Shown: piece after piece, positions 52,972 to 61,906 of the stretch
Layout of the letters: every line of letters begins with the position of its first letter
Position numbering within the stretch: position 1 is the stretch's first letter
Assembly: GCA_905188025.1 (NCBI GenBank)
Contig: CAJJKI010000006.1
Location: forward strand, 25,485-89,484
Direction: 5' to 3'
DNA from: an uncultured Eubacteriales bacterium
GTDB taxonomy: Bacteria > Bacillota_I > Bacilli_A > RF39 > UBA660
DNA: 64,000 nt
Position numbers and translations under genes: made by a program
The notes under the pieces: generated by a model
What the model was told of the DNA's origin: nothing
What the model saw: only the letters and a program-made list of their open reading frames with translations
Database searches by the model: none

Positions 52972-53524
52972 TATGTTCACTTATTTTTAAACCATTAAAT
53001 GCAAAACTAACAGCTTTACCATCTAGAAGTTTAGCTTTACGCTGAGCAATCGTTTCCTTTTTAGGCTTAATAGCCTTTGCAATACCGGTGCTAACATCAA
53101 TGGGTTTACCTGTAAAGACATCTTTTGATTGATTAACTCTGCTAGCACTTCTAGTGCGTTTCCTTGGTTCTTTACTATAATATCGTACTGGGTTTCTTCT
53201 CTCGAAATCAAGATTTTTTTCATGTATATCAATAATTCTTTTAATAATACTATTACGATAATCAATATAACTTTGAGCTTTTTCTGGATGATGTTCTAGA
53301 ATAAGATAAGCTTTATCAAGAATATATTCAATACTAGAAAGAGTAATACGATAACCATAATTAATAGTTTGTCTAGGACGAGAACCATCAGGATAAATAG
53401 TAGTACAATCTAAATCTTTAATATAAGATTCAATTGCATCAGCCATTGTAGATTTATCAATAACATAATTAATATATCTAATATCTCTATCATCTAGCTT
53501 TTCTTCATATCCTTTTATTATCAT
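52964..53524 (-). CDS. Hypothetical basic protein
   Basis: 186 residues. The N-terminal half is helical (IRYINYVIDKSTMADAIESYIKDL; SIEYILDKAYLILEHHPEKAQSYIDYRNSIIKRIIDIHEKNL). The C-terminal half is strongly basic and disordered-looking (RRNPVRYYSKEPRKRTRSASRVNQSKDVFTGKP; IKPKKETIAQRKAKLL). It lies between primase-linked genes and ligase and overlaps both neighbours, so a DNA-binding accessory role in replication is plausible. No family was recognised. Confidence 0.5.
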   Translation of the reverse strand: MIIKGYEEKLDDRDIRYINYVIDKSTMADAIESYIKDLDCTTIYPDGSRPRQTINYGYRITLSSIEYILDKAYLILEHHPEKAQSYIDYRNSIIKRIIDIHEKNLDFERRNPVRYYSKEPRKRTRSASRVNQSKDVFTGKPIDVSTGIAKAIKPKKETIAQRKAKLLDGKAVSFAFNGLKISEHNE

Positions 53525-53949
53525 AGATTTTCTTTCTTACATTTATAAATAATAATACGAGTTGGTTTACCTATAAGACAATGATTATATTTAAACCATT
53601 CAATAATATCAAATGTAGGATAAGTTTTAGCTATTCCTTCAACAAGAGCATAACCTTCTTGATAATTAAAATTACTATGAACAGTTCCACCATTATCAGT
53701 ATCAAGTAAGCTAAACTTTTTGATATATTCAACGTCATCATTAGAAGATAGATTAATTTCTCCATAACAATAAATATCTTTTTTATCAATATGTTTATTA
53801 TCTATATTAATATATTCAAATTTATCAAGATTTTGTTCATCTTCTTCAGTAATTGGACGCATAACAGTATATGTAACACCAGCTAGACTTTTAGTATGGC
53901 AAAGTATTACTTTCTTCCGTATTCCAAGTAAATTCAGTTTCTTCTCCAT
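53521..53949 (-). CDS. Hypothetical protein downstream of primase
   Basis: 142 residues, mixed alpha/beta (KKVILCHTKSLAGVTYTVMRPITEEDEQNLDKFEYINIDN; GYALVEGIAKTYPTFDIIEWFKYNH). Its ATG lies inside the primase gene (58-base overlap), and it ends on the ATGA of the next gene. No motif allows a function to be named; tight coupling suggests it acts with replication proteins. Confidence 0.5.
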   Translation of the reverse strand: MEKKLNLLGIRKKVILCHTKSLAGVTYTVMRPITEEDEQNLDKFEYINIDNKHIDKKDIYCYGEINLSSNDDVEYIKKFSLLDTDNGGTVHSNFNYQEGYALVEGIAKTYPTFDIIEWFKYNHCLIGKPTRIIIYKCKKENL

Positions 53950-55102
53950 AATTATCTTCTATATATTTAACAACTTGTTGAGTTAATTCATTAATAACAT
54001 TTGTAGAATAACTACTTCTCAATTCGGCAAAATCTTTAACGCCAAGTTCTTTAGGAATAATAATAGGTATAATATCATAATCATTCTTAAGAATCACAGC
54101 TTCCATAAGACCAGTTCTATCATTATCCATAAGGCTAATAAGAAAACCATTCCGATTAAGTTTACTACGAAGCCAATCATATTCAATTTGACGAAGTTTA
54201 TAAGTTTCATGTGGAATATTAACAACACCAATAGTTTTAAATTCAAGGGTAGACCCCCCGTAGAGGATGGAATGATTAATACTCTTTAGATAACATTCAA
54301 GACTTAATCTATCTTTAGTAGATTTAGTTATAATAATAACGTCATAATTATCTAATTCAAGATTAATAATTCCTTCAATAGTATTACTATTAGTTATAAA
54401 CTTAACTTCAGTTTTCTTATTCCTATTTGGAAAATACAGTTTAACATTAACTATTCCTCTTTTATCTTGCCCAAGAACATAACCATAACATAAATCTGTT
54501 TTATCTTTATCGTAAAAATATTTAGGAATAGGATTAGCAGAACGATTAATATAAAATTGGTCAACAGGATAAACAAAATGAGTATTAAGAAAATTAAGAT
54601 TAATACCAAATTGTCCCCAATACTTAGCATCTAAATTATTCCACGGACGAGTAACAAGTTCAATAATAGGTTTATGATTACGTACATTACTAATAGCCCT
54701 AGTAATACTATAATCATTGTTTTCATCTTTATCTTGTCCATAAATAATATTTCTAAAAGTATAAGCAATATGTTTAAGAACAAATAGAAATTGACTTTTA
54801 ATAGAAATATCAATTTGCTTATGAACAATTTCAGAGAGTACAGTTGCAGCAGCATCTATACAATCTCCCCACCAATATCCAGCAAAATCTCTTCCTTTAA
54901 GTTTATTCCTATTATCATATCTAAAACCAAAACTAGGATGAGTATCTTCACGAAAAGGACTAGATATAAATTCTCCTGTATCTATACAATGTTGTATATC
55001 TTCAACACTAATTCCAGTATAAGTGCTAAAAATAGTAATTTGACTAACTTTAGAGAAAATATAATCTTTAGTTAAAATAGTATTACTAATATTTCTTTTC
55101 AT
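53891..55102 (-). CDS. DNA primase, TOPRIM type
   Basis: 403 residues from the ATG at 55102; the upstream open extension is encoded by a terminator hairpin and is rejected. SPFREDTHPSFGFRYD (near 47-62) is the conserved N-terminal element of crAss-like and other phage DnaG-type primases. In the TOPRIM region, NYDVIIITKSTKDRLSLECYL has Lys where the usual catalytic Glu stands, and ISLMDNDRTGLMEA gives the DxDxxG-like DNDRTG. It makes RNA primers for the phage polymerase. A dispersed repeat (54252-54270, read ILYGGS) lies inside the TOPRIM region just after LKSINHS. The missing Glu may mean an altered metal site. Confidence 0.75.
   Translation of the reverse strand: MKRNISNTILTKDYIFSKVSQITIFSTYTGISVEDIQHCIDTGEFISSPFREDTHPSFGFRYDNRNKLKGRDFAGYWWGDCIDAAATVLSEIVHKQIDISIKSQFLFVLKHIAYTFRNIIYGQDKDENNDYSITRAISNVRNHKPIIELVTRPWNNLDAKYWGQFGINLNFLNTHFVYPVDQFYINRSANPIPKYFYDKDKTDLCYGYVLGQDKRGIVNVKLYFPNRNKKTEVKFITNSNTIEGIINLELDNYDVIIITKSTKDRLSLECYLKSINHSILYGGSTLEFKTIGVVNIPHETYKLRQIEYDWLRSKLNRNGFLISLMDNDRTGLMEAVILKNDYDIIPIIIPKELGVKDFAELRSSYSTNVINELTQQVVKYIEDNYGEETEFTWNTEESNTLPY
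54252..54270 (-). repeat. Dispersed GC-rich repeat in the primase gene
   Basis: GACCCCCCGTAGAGGATGG on the plus strand; in the leftward gene it is read ILYGGS. Confidence 0.85.
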
Positions 55103-55141
55103 AATATTTCTAATTTGACCTTTATCGTGAACATATAAAAA

Positions 55142-55178
55142 AAGAGGATTAGGTACTAAAATAGTACCCAATCCTCTT
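55142..55178 (-). terminator. Minus-strand terminator between SSB and primase
   Basis: GAGGATT and AATCCTC pair, then GGTACT with AGTACC across a single mismatch. Leftward the stem is followed by seven T residues. It lies 40 bases before the primase ATG, so primase may depend on read-through. Confidence 0.9.
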
Positions 55179-55208
55179 ACATACAACTATTTAACTAACT
55201 TTAATTTT

Positions 55209-56228
55209 TTAGAATGGTAAATCTTCTGTTGGATTAACAAAAGCACCAGCAGCATCATTACCGCCACCAAATGGACTAAAATCTCCACCGCCATTAAATC
55301 CACTAACAGGATTTATAGGAGCAGCAGTTTGAACACCAGGCATTACACCAACACCAGGCATAGCAACATTTGGCTGTTTAGCTTGTTCGGCAGATTTCTG
55401 ATAAACAATACTTTCTTTATAAGGGTCAATATGCAAACTAGGAGCAGATTGTTCTTTATAAAGTTCAATAACTCCATCGTTAATAAATGTAGGAAATCCT
55501 AAATCACCAAATGAAGATTTACTTCCAACAACAGCACGCCATTTACCATCATTCTTAACAAAACGAAGAAGTTTCATCCAAATGGTAATAGGTTTACCTT
55601 TAGCATCATTATAAACAGGTTTACCATTATTGTTAAGTAATTTAACATAATTTTCAAACACAGTCTTATAACCAGCTATAACTTCTTCAGCCTCAACAGG
55701 TACATACTGCATATTTTCATCAAAATCTTCAAAAGGCAAAGTAAGAGCATCAATTTCTTCTTCTGTTAAATCACGACCTTTAAGAACAAATACATTATAT
55801 ATATGTTTCATAAAGCGGAAAATGTTATCAACTTTCCAAGCACCTTTACCACCGGGAATAGTTTCAACATTACTTTCAGCAGGAAGAAGACGTTGAGTTA
55901 CATAACGACGTTCATTGATATTTTCATGATTACTAGCAAAAGTAAATGTAAGATAAGGAATACTCATACCAGCAAATGAAGGCATACCTTGAACATCATC
56001 TTTCAATGTAGCCCAATCAACTTTAACATCTTCAAGATGGCCAATAAACAAGCCATTAGCTTTATTACAATCAGTACGTTCATCAAACTTTTTACGAGTT
56101 ACATCACGTAAATCATTATTAATACCTCTACCTCTACGTTTTTTAGGAGTTTGTACTTCTGCATTAGCAGTTTGTTCAGCACTTGCTACAACAGTAGCTT
56201 CATTCTTAATTTCTTTTTCTGTCGACAT
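55209..56228 (-). CDS. Single-stranded DNA-binding protein (crAss-type)
   Basis: 339 residues from MSTEKEIK at 56228; the longer frame runs back through a terminator and is rejected. It has a basic N-terminal arm (KKRRGRGINNDLRD), a large beta-rich middle, and a Gly/Pro-rich tail ending in PTEDLPF, the acidic-hydrophobic tip that SSBs use to recruit partner proteins. Codons are of the highly expressed type. It would coat single strands for replication and RecT-mediated annealing. Flanked by terminators on both sides, it appears separately controlled, fitting a protein needed in quantity. Confidence 0.7.
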   Translation of the reverse strand: MSTEKEIKNEATVVASAEQTANAEVQTPKKRRGRGINNDLRDVTRKKFDERTDCNKANGLFIGHLEDVKVDWATLKDDVQGMPSFAGMSIPYLTFTFASNHENINERRYVTQRLLPAESNVETIPGGKGAWKVDNIFRFMKHIYNVFVLKGRDLTEEEIDALTLPFEDFDENMQYVPVEAEEVIAGYKTVFENYVKLLNNNGKPVYNDAKGKPITIWMKLLRFVKNDGKWRAVVGSKSSFGDLGFPTFINDGVIELYKEQSAPSLHIDPYKESIVYQKSAEQAKQPNVAMPGVGVMPGVQTAAPINPVSGFNGGGDFSPFGGGNDAAGAFVNPTEDLPF

Positions 56229-56263
56229 AATTAAAGTAATTAAAAGAATTATTAGATAAAATA

Positions 56264-56300
56264 AGAGCTGCACCATTAGCAATACTAACAATGCAGCTCT
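56264..56300 (-). terminator. Minus-strand terminator before SSB
   Basis: AGAGCTGCA and TGCAGCTCT are perfect nine-base arms; leftward they are followed by TATTTTATCT. It lies between the 275-residue gene and SSB. Confidence 0.82.
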
Positions 56301-56337
56301 ATGTTCAAGATACTATATTTCTAGGACGAAGATTTGA

Positions 56338-57165
56338 TTATTCAGCAGTTTCTTCTTTTTCAGCTTTCTTACCGATACGAATAGGTTCTTCATCTTTATA
56401 TTCGGTAAGCATTGCAATCTTAACAACAATATCTTTATGACCGTTATTAACAACAGCTTCTTGCAAGTTGTCAATGTCTACTGTATAAACACGATTCTTA
56501 GAAGTAGCTTCTTCATCAGTCATATCAGCTTTCAACTGTTTCCAAACATTAGAGTCAGTAAAGTTAAGAGTTACACCAATACCAGACAAAGCAGCAGTAT
56601 TAGCACATTTAGAACCTTTAATCTTAGCAACTTCATCACCTTGAATACAGCTAACCAAAAGTTCTTTCTGTTCATCTTCGGTAATACCTTCACGACCAAG
56701 AGCAGCTTTAAGTTCTTCATTAGAAGAAGATAAAGCACCTTCAAGAGTTTCTTGGAAATAAGTATTAACATACTTAATCTTATCATTCTTAGTCATACGA
56801 ACACGAGTAGTGCAAGGATTACCATTCTTGTCTAATTCAGCAATACCTTTAGCTAAAGCCCAAATATCAAATTCAGCATGAACAGCCATAGCAGCTTCGG
56901 GAGATTCAATATCCAAACCTTGTTCTTCACAGAAAGCAACAACTTCGGGTACTTTATTGATAATAGCATTATCAATATTTGCACAGTTATTAATGAACAT
57001 TACATATTCACCATGAGCAATGCCGAGAGCTTTAGAAACTTGGGCAGTCATACGGAAACTACCGGGAGTAGAAACAACTACCAATTCAGGTTCTTCACTA
57101 ACTGCTCTTTGACCAGCATTAACAATACCCATACCAAAACTCAAACCTTTCTTAAAGTCTTTCAT
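56338..57165 (-). CDS. Conserved hypothetical, probably abundant early protein
   Basis: 275 residues, acidic and soluble. FRMTAQVSKALGIAHGEYVMFINN (near 37-60) could be a SpoVT/AbrB-like or transcription-factor-like segment, but this is weak. LDKNGNPCTTRVRMTKNDKIKYVNTYFQ and the C-terminal IRIGKKAEKEETAE carry no known motif. It uses GC-richer codons than most genes here, and is followed by a terminator, both signs of strong expression. Lies between RecT-like and SSB genes, so a DNA-associated role is plausible. Confidence 0.5.
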   Translation of the reverse strand: MKDFKKGLSFGMGIVNAGQRAVSEEPELVVVSTPGSFRMTAQVSKALGIAHGEYVMFINNCANIDNAIINKVPEVVAFCEEQGLDIESPEAAMAVHAEFDIWALAKGIAELDKNGNPCTTRVRMTKNDKIKYVNTYFQETLEGALSSSNEELKAALGREGITEDEQKELLVSCIQGDEVAKIKGSKCANTAALSGIGVTLNFTDSNVWKQLKADMTDEEATSKNRVYTVDIDNLQEAVVNNGHKDIVVKIAMLTEYKDEEPIRIGKKAEKEETAE

Positions 57166-57244
57166 AATTATAATTATTTAAAAAGTGAATAATATCAGTC
57201 ATACGACTGTTTTGTTTAATAATAATTTCTCTAGTTTGTTTATG

Positions 57245-58177
57245 TTATTGAATTTCAGTAATATCAATAATATCTTCATTACTTAAATCAATACCTTGCA
57301 TAGTCTTTAATTCTTCTGTGCTTAAACAGCCCATAATTAAATCATTAGCAATTTCACGAGCACCATAAACAAATGCTCTATGACTTATCATTATTTTAGG
57401 ATATTTCTTATAAGTATCTTTTTCAAAACATCCAGCAACAATAGCATCTTTATAAGTAAACTCACCAGTAGCAACCATATTACGTTCTCCAATTTTACGA
57501 TAAAAACGATAACTAGTAATATAATCAATAGGAACAGCAGGTATTCTATAAACAGGAACTTTACCAGTAGAAGCAATTTGTTTAGCTTCATTAGTATTAG
57601 TAGCTATTTCAAACTTACCATTAAGTTGATATTCTTTATATACATTACCATTATAATCTTTATAGTATTTAACAGGATAAACATATATGTGTTCATGGTC
57701 TTTATCTTCTGCATTTTTAGTTTGTGCCTCTTTGGGAGTAAGACACTTAATACAGTCAGATGGAAGTTTATCTTCATCATAAGCATTAAAGCCATCTGTA
57801 TATTCGTACAGAGCGCGATAATTATCTACTTTTTCCCAACTCACGCTGCCTTTGACAAGTAATGCCTTAATAATATGGACATCAACACCTGTTTTACCAC
57901 TAACTACATGAATATGTTCAATGCAAGTAGAAAATGGAAGTCTAAGGTCTTTAGCTCTCATTGCAATAGCAAGACCATCTTCAATAGACTTAATACCACA
58001 TTTATCACTACGCATAACACGTTTGATAAATACTTCAAGATTTGCAATTTCAGCTTCACTCATATAATTAAGCTGATATGGAGCAACAGAATGTTGAACA
58101 CCATGTTGTTTTTCAATACTACTATTACTAACAGCAACAGTAGTATCATTAACTTTAACTTCTTTATCTTCGTCCAT
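57245..58177 (-). CDS. RecT-like single-strand annealing protein
   Basis: 310 residues. IEDGLAIAMRAKDLRLPFSTCIEHIHVVSGKTGVDVHIIKALLVKG (about 63-108) and FTYKDAIVAGCFEKDTYKKYPKIMISHRAFVYGAREIANDLIMGCLSTEEL (about 242-292) match the RecT pattern, in which a trailing RA...AR...GxYxxEE follows the annealing core. It would pair complementary strands in recombination and repair, with SSB encoded two genes downstream. Family members vary greatly, and ERF/Red-beta-like relatives are alternatives. No dedicated RecE-type exonuclease is seen. Confidence 0.65.
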   Translation of the reverse strand: MDEDKEVKVNDTTVAVSNSSIEKQHGVQHSVAPYQLNYMSEAEIANLEVFIKRVMRSDKCGIKSIEDGLAIAMRAKDLRLPFSTCIEHIHVVSGKTGVDVHIIKALLVKGSVSWEKVDNYRALYEYTDGFNAYDEDKLPSDCIKCLTPKEAQTKNAEDKDHEHIYVYPVKYYKDYNGNVYKEYQLNGKFEIATNTNEAKQIASTGKVPVYRIPAVPIDYITSYRFYRKIGERNMVATGEFTYKDAIVAGCFEKDTYKKYPKIMISHRAFVYGAREIANDLIMGCLSTEELKTMQGIDLSNEDIIDITEIQ

Positions 58178-58229
58178 TCTATCAAAGAGCGATTTTGATT
58201 ACACAACAAATGTAACTATTATATTTATA

Positions 58230-59606
58230 CTAGCAAACAATATCATCAAAATTTTGAGCACTAATATCAGAATTAACATTCTGTATAACTTCATGGTTAG
58301 CCGATAACTTTTCCTTTTTAAGACTTGCTTCCTCAATAGTACCAGCTATATAAAGTTTATGTACTTTAAGTTTTGATTGACTACAATTAACATTATTATA
58401 ACGATAAATAAGTTCATCTATTGTATCACATAAAGGTGAGGTTAAAATCCATTCGTCTACGCTTGTTTCTAGGCTGTCAGTTGAGTTATTTTTTATAGAT
58501 AATACTCTTAATAAGCCATCATTAAAAGACTTCAAATTCAGCGTGGAAATAGCCTTAGATTTGACGATTCTTGGCTGTCCTTTCTTGCTTCCTGTCTTAT
58601 ACAAAACAGGAATACCATTATCATCAACTAGAACTTTATCCTCAATTTTATCATGATAATCACCACAAATTTCACCTAGTTTATCATTAATATATTTAGT
58701 TACAGTAGCAGCATATTCACCTCTCTTGCTAATAATAAGAAATCGTTTATCAGGATTATCTTTAATAATTTCAACTATTCTTTCTAGCTTACAAACGTTA
58801 TCAGAACATATAAGCATACGTTCACGAACAATATTATAAAAAGTCTTAACTCGTTCAGCAAGAACAAGAGGATTATAACATTCATCAATTTGTTTACTAA
58901 AAGGATTAGTCATATCCATATCAGCACTCCATCCATTATATTCAGCTATTTCTGTAATATACTGCATAGCACTACGTCCATCTTGTGTACCATTTCGAGC
59001 ACATTTAATATTATCAAGATTACCAAATACTTGAATAGTCTGAGTAATAAACTCAGTATATTTATCATAATTAGCAATATCATCTTGATTAACAAATAGA
59101 ATTTGCTCTCTATGTTCCTCTACGGGGAGTATGGCTCGCATACCACTAGAATTTAGAATATTATTAATAGGTGGAATATTATTATAAATCTTAGTTAACT
59201 GAGAAGTATCAATAGTTTTTTCAGTTAGAATCATAAGTTTAAATCTAGCATGATTAAAAACTGTATTACAAGATAAATTCCATTCGTTAACTCCAACAAC
59301 AATAGAAATATCATAACTATAATTATATCTACTATTAACATAAGTATGAGTAAGAATATTAATAGTATCTATATTTATATTATGATTTTTAAGACTATCA
59401 ACAATTTCAGTTCTTCTTTTCCAATTATCTGTAACAATAAGTATTTTAATATTATCATTCTTATTTCGCATAAGACTAATAATTCTACTTATAATTTCAC
59501 AATAATCAATAGGAGGAACACAATTAATAGTTCCAATACCTTTATATTCTTTAGAACCCCATTTGTTAATTAGTTTATCATAAGTTTCTTCAACTATATT
59601 TCTCAT
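58230..59606 (-). CDS. SF2 helicase-like protein lacking Walker A
   Basis: 458 residues. The N-terminal domain has IGTINCVPPIDYCEIISRIISLM where a helicase would have GxGKT, and the C-terminal domain has NPDKRFLIISKRGEYAATVTKYIN (about 285-310) like motif IV of SF2 enzymes. Conserved in outline in crAss-like replication modules as an SNF2/DEAD-related protein. With no P-loop it is probably not an ATPase. A dispersed repeat (59116, read LPVEE) lies near residue 160. Codon choice changes sharply in 58425-58610. It overlaps DNA polymerase by four bases. Confidence 0.5.
   Translation of the reverse strand: MRNIVEETYDKLINKWGSKEYKGIGTINCVPPIDYCEIISRIISLMRNKNDNIKILIVTDNWKRRTEIVDSLKNHNINIDTINILTHTYVNSRYNYSYDISIVVGVNEWNLSCNTVFNHARFKLMILTEKTIDTSQLTKIYNNIPPINNILNSSGMRAILPVEEHREQILFVNQDDIANYDKYTEFITQTIQVFGNLDNIKCARNGTQDGRSAMQYITEIAEYNGWSADMDMTNPFSKQIDECYNPLVLAERVKTFYNIVRERMLICSDNVCKLERIVEIIKDNPDKRFLIISKRGEYAATVTKYINDKLGEICGDYHDKIEDKVLVDDNGIPVLYKTGSKKGQPRIVKSKAISTLNLKSFNDGLLRVLSIKNNSTDSLETSVDEWILTSPLCDTIDELIYRYNNVNCSQSKLKVHKLYIAGTIEEASLKKEKLSANHEVIQNVNSDISAQNFDDIVC
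59116..59130 (+). repeat. Dispersed GC-rich repeat in the SF2-like gene
   Basis: TCCTCTACGGGGAGT on the plus strand; in the leftward gene it is read LPVEE. Confidence 0.8.
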
Positions 59607-61906
59607 CCAAAATCATCTTCATTAAAAATAGGATTATACATACCGCTATATTTTTTAATTTTACTTTTACCTTTTCCTTTAGGAGAAATCTTAAGTTTAA
59701 TAGGATTAATAACTTTCATAGCTTCTTGATAATAAAATTTAAAATTAATATCTCTAAGAGAAATATCTTTATCATCAAGACTATTAATAACTGTTACAAC
59801 AGAACCAGCCGCCATTCTACTACGAGAACCATTATCATTATGAACTTTTTCAATAATATAACCTCTATTAGAAACATAAAATCTAACATATCTTTGACAA
59901 ACAACATGAGTAACTTGTCCATTTTCAATCTTAGTTTCTTCTACATGAAATTGTCTACCTACATTTTGAGTAAGACAAAAGTCAAGAATATTAGTAGCTT
60001 CTTGAAGAGTATCCATCACAGGTTTATTCTTAAGAAAATAGTTTTCAATAGCTTGAGCAACAATAGGCATAGAATAACCTTTAGTTAAATCTAAAGAATA
60101 CATCATAGGATTAAGAGCACCTTTAGATTCAATTTTAAGTTTACCTTTAGACCTAAATTGAGTAATATAATTATTAACATCACGAGCTATAAGACTATGA
60201 ACAACATCACTATCTGCTTGCATTCCAGTAATATTTTGCCACCAAGTAGTAATTTCTTTAAATTTATCTTCTTGACTAGCATAAACTTTTACCATAATAC
60301 CATCAGTATTAGCACTAATAATATGAATATTATCTAGTTCAAGAGCTTCGCATAACATGAGAAGCATAAGTTGTCCATTAACAGTAACTTTAAGAACAGC
60401 AAGACGGTCATATAAATCTCCTTTTTCAAATCCAAGTTTACCATAAATACTATTTATGACAATCTTTAGAACTAAAGCAAGAATATCTTTAGCAATTCCA
60501 TCTATGTATTCTTCTTCGCTATGTTTCACATCAACACGTTTTTGTTTCATCCAACTAATTAAATTACAAAAAGCATTTGTATTAATATGAGCAGGAGCAA
60601 CTTTATGAACACCTATTATGCTAGGATAAAAACTAGCAACATCAAAATGATAAATGGTAAAAGGTTTACCCCCTGTGGAGGCTGGAGTTAAGTAATCACC
60701 ATAAGGAGTAGTTGAATATAACTCCATAGGAACATCTTGACTATGTAAACCTCCAGTTGCAAGAGTATAAGTTATATCTCCAATTTTAACATTCTCACTA
60801 AAGGCATCTTTATTAACTCTATAAATTGTAGTTTTATAAAGTTTATCAAGTAAATCTTGAAGTTCTTTAGTTTTAAACTTAATAAAAGGAAAAATAACTT
60901 TTTTAAAACTCATAGCAGTTCTTTCAGTTTTCTTACCTTTCCATTGTTCAGGGGCAAGACCACTAAATTTACTATAAAATTTCTCAAAAAGAATATCAGC
61001 AGTTTTACTACGACTAGAATTAAGAACATCAACATCGTATGCTTTACTAATAGCATAACGAGATTTAATTTCTTCTGGATAAAGACGAACTATTTCAGCT
61101 ACAATGAAAACATCATTAAGATTATAATACATCATAGGTTCAATATATTCATCAAGAATAAATCTATCCCATTTATCTACTAGTTTATTAAGCTGATTAA
61201 TATTCATCCCTTTAAGACTAGGAATTTCATTATATAATTCAGCTTCTTTTTCATTAATATCAGGAAGTTCATATTCTAGAAGTTCATACCATTGAAGATT
61301 AATAGAAGTTTGCTTTAGACCTTTAGGAACAGGTTTACGTTCACCTGTTTTACTATCTACAACTACACTTGCTTTATTAAGAGCAAATATACGCATTACA
61401 TCAACACCTGTAAATGGTAGTTTATATTTTCTAAGACTATTAAGATAAAAATCAGTTCTAAATTTATCTTTATCATCTTGACTAGAAATAATAGTTTTAC
61501 TAGTTTCATATAACTTATTAATAAGTTCTTTCGTACTATTCGTACGCATATAAAAACTAAGTAAAGCAGCAATCATAAGATTATCATAATTGAAATTATT
61601 AAATCCATACAAGTCAGTACGAATAATATTTCCATTAGAATCTTTATAGTATCTAGTCTTATTAATATAACCTATCATAGAAAGTAATTGACTATCGTCT
61701 TTATCTGTTATATAAAATTTATATTTTTCAACAGTTTCAAGACGAGCTTTAATTTCTTCAACAGATAGCTTTTGAACTAAAGGAATAGCTTTTCCATTAC
61801 TATCAACACAATCTTTAAAAACTTTAAGATAGCTATTAATGCTAACAAAAGTAATAGAGAAGAAGTTTCTTAATACTTCGACATCATAAGCTATACAATT
61901 AATCAT
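59603..61906 (-). CDS. DNA polymerase, family B
   Basis: 767 residues. The exonuclease domain starts with YDVEVLRNFF (Asp8, Glu10). Polymerase motif A is FDVASFYPSII (Asp422), motif B is KIVINSIYGKLGFEKGDLYD and motif C is SANTDGIMV (Asn533-Thr-Asp535-Gly), where most family B enzymes have DTDS. It copies the phage genome. A dispersed repeat (60668-60683, read ASTGG) lies just ten codons before motif A. Many crAss-like phages carry family B and others family A, so this places the phage among the former. It overlaps both neighbours by 4-8 bases. Confidence 0.92.
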   Translation of the reverse strand: MINCIAYDVEVLRNFFSITFVSINSYLKVFKDCVDSNGKAIPLVQKLSVEEIKARLETVEKYKFYITDKDDSQLLSMIGYINKTRYYKDSNGNIIRTDLYGFNNFNYDNLMIAALLSFYMRTNSTKELINKLYETSKTIISSQDDKDKFRTDFYLNSLRKYKLPFTGVDVMRIFALNKASVVVDSKTGERKPVPKGLKQTSINLQWYELLEYELPDINEKEAELYNEIPSLKGMNINQLNKLVDKWDRFILDEYIEPMMYYNLNDVFIVAEIVRLYPEEIKSRYAISKAYDVDVLNSSRSKTADILFEKFYSKFSGLAPEQWKGKKTERTAMSFKKVIFPFIKFKTKELQDLLDKLYKTTIYRVNKDAFSENVKIGDITYTLATGGLHSQDVPMELYSTTPYGDYLTPASTGGKPFTIYHFDVASFYPSIIGVHKVAPAHINTNAFCNLISWMKQKRVDVKHSEEEYIDGIAKDILALVLKIVINSIYGKLGFEKGDLYDRLAVLKVTVNGQLMLLMLCEALELDNIHIISANTDGIMVKVYASQEDKFKEITTWWQNITGMQADSDVVHSLIARDVNNYITQFRSKGKLKIESKGALNPMMYSLDLTKGYSMPIVAQAIENYFLKNKPVMDTLQEATNILDFCLTQNVGRQFHVEETKIENGQVTHVVCQRYVRFYVSNRGYIIEKVHNDNGSRSRMAAGSVVTVINSLDDKDISLRDINFKFYYQEAMKVINPIKLKISPKGKGKSKIKKYSGMYNPIFNEDDFG
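60668..60683 (-). repeat. Dispersed GC-rich repeat in the DNA polymerase gene, variant
   Basis: ACCCCCTGTGGAGGCT on the plus strand; in the leftward gene it is read ASTGG, beside catalytic motif A. Confidence 0.75.

Noticed and set aside
55103..55186. N-terminal extension of the primase
   Set aside because: The extra residues are encoded by the terminator stem-loop and its T-run; the ATG at 55102 is better.
56229..56291. N-terminal extension of SSB
   Set aside because: It is a Leu/Ile run encoded by terminator and leader sequence; MSTEKE at 56228 is a normal start.
1686..60683. CRISPR array made of the GC-rich repeats
   Set aside because: Copies are scattered over 59 kb in both orientations with irregular spacing and lie mainly inside genes.
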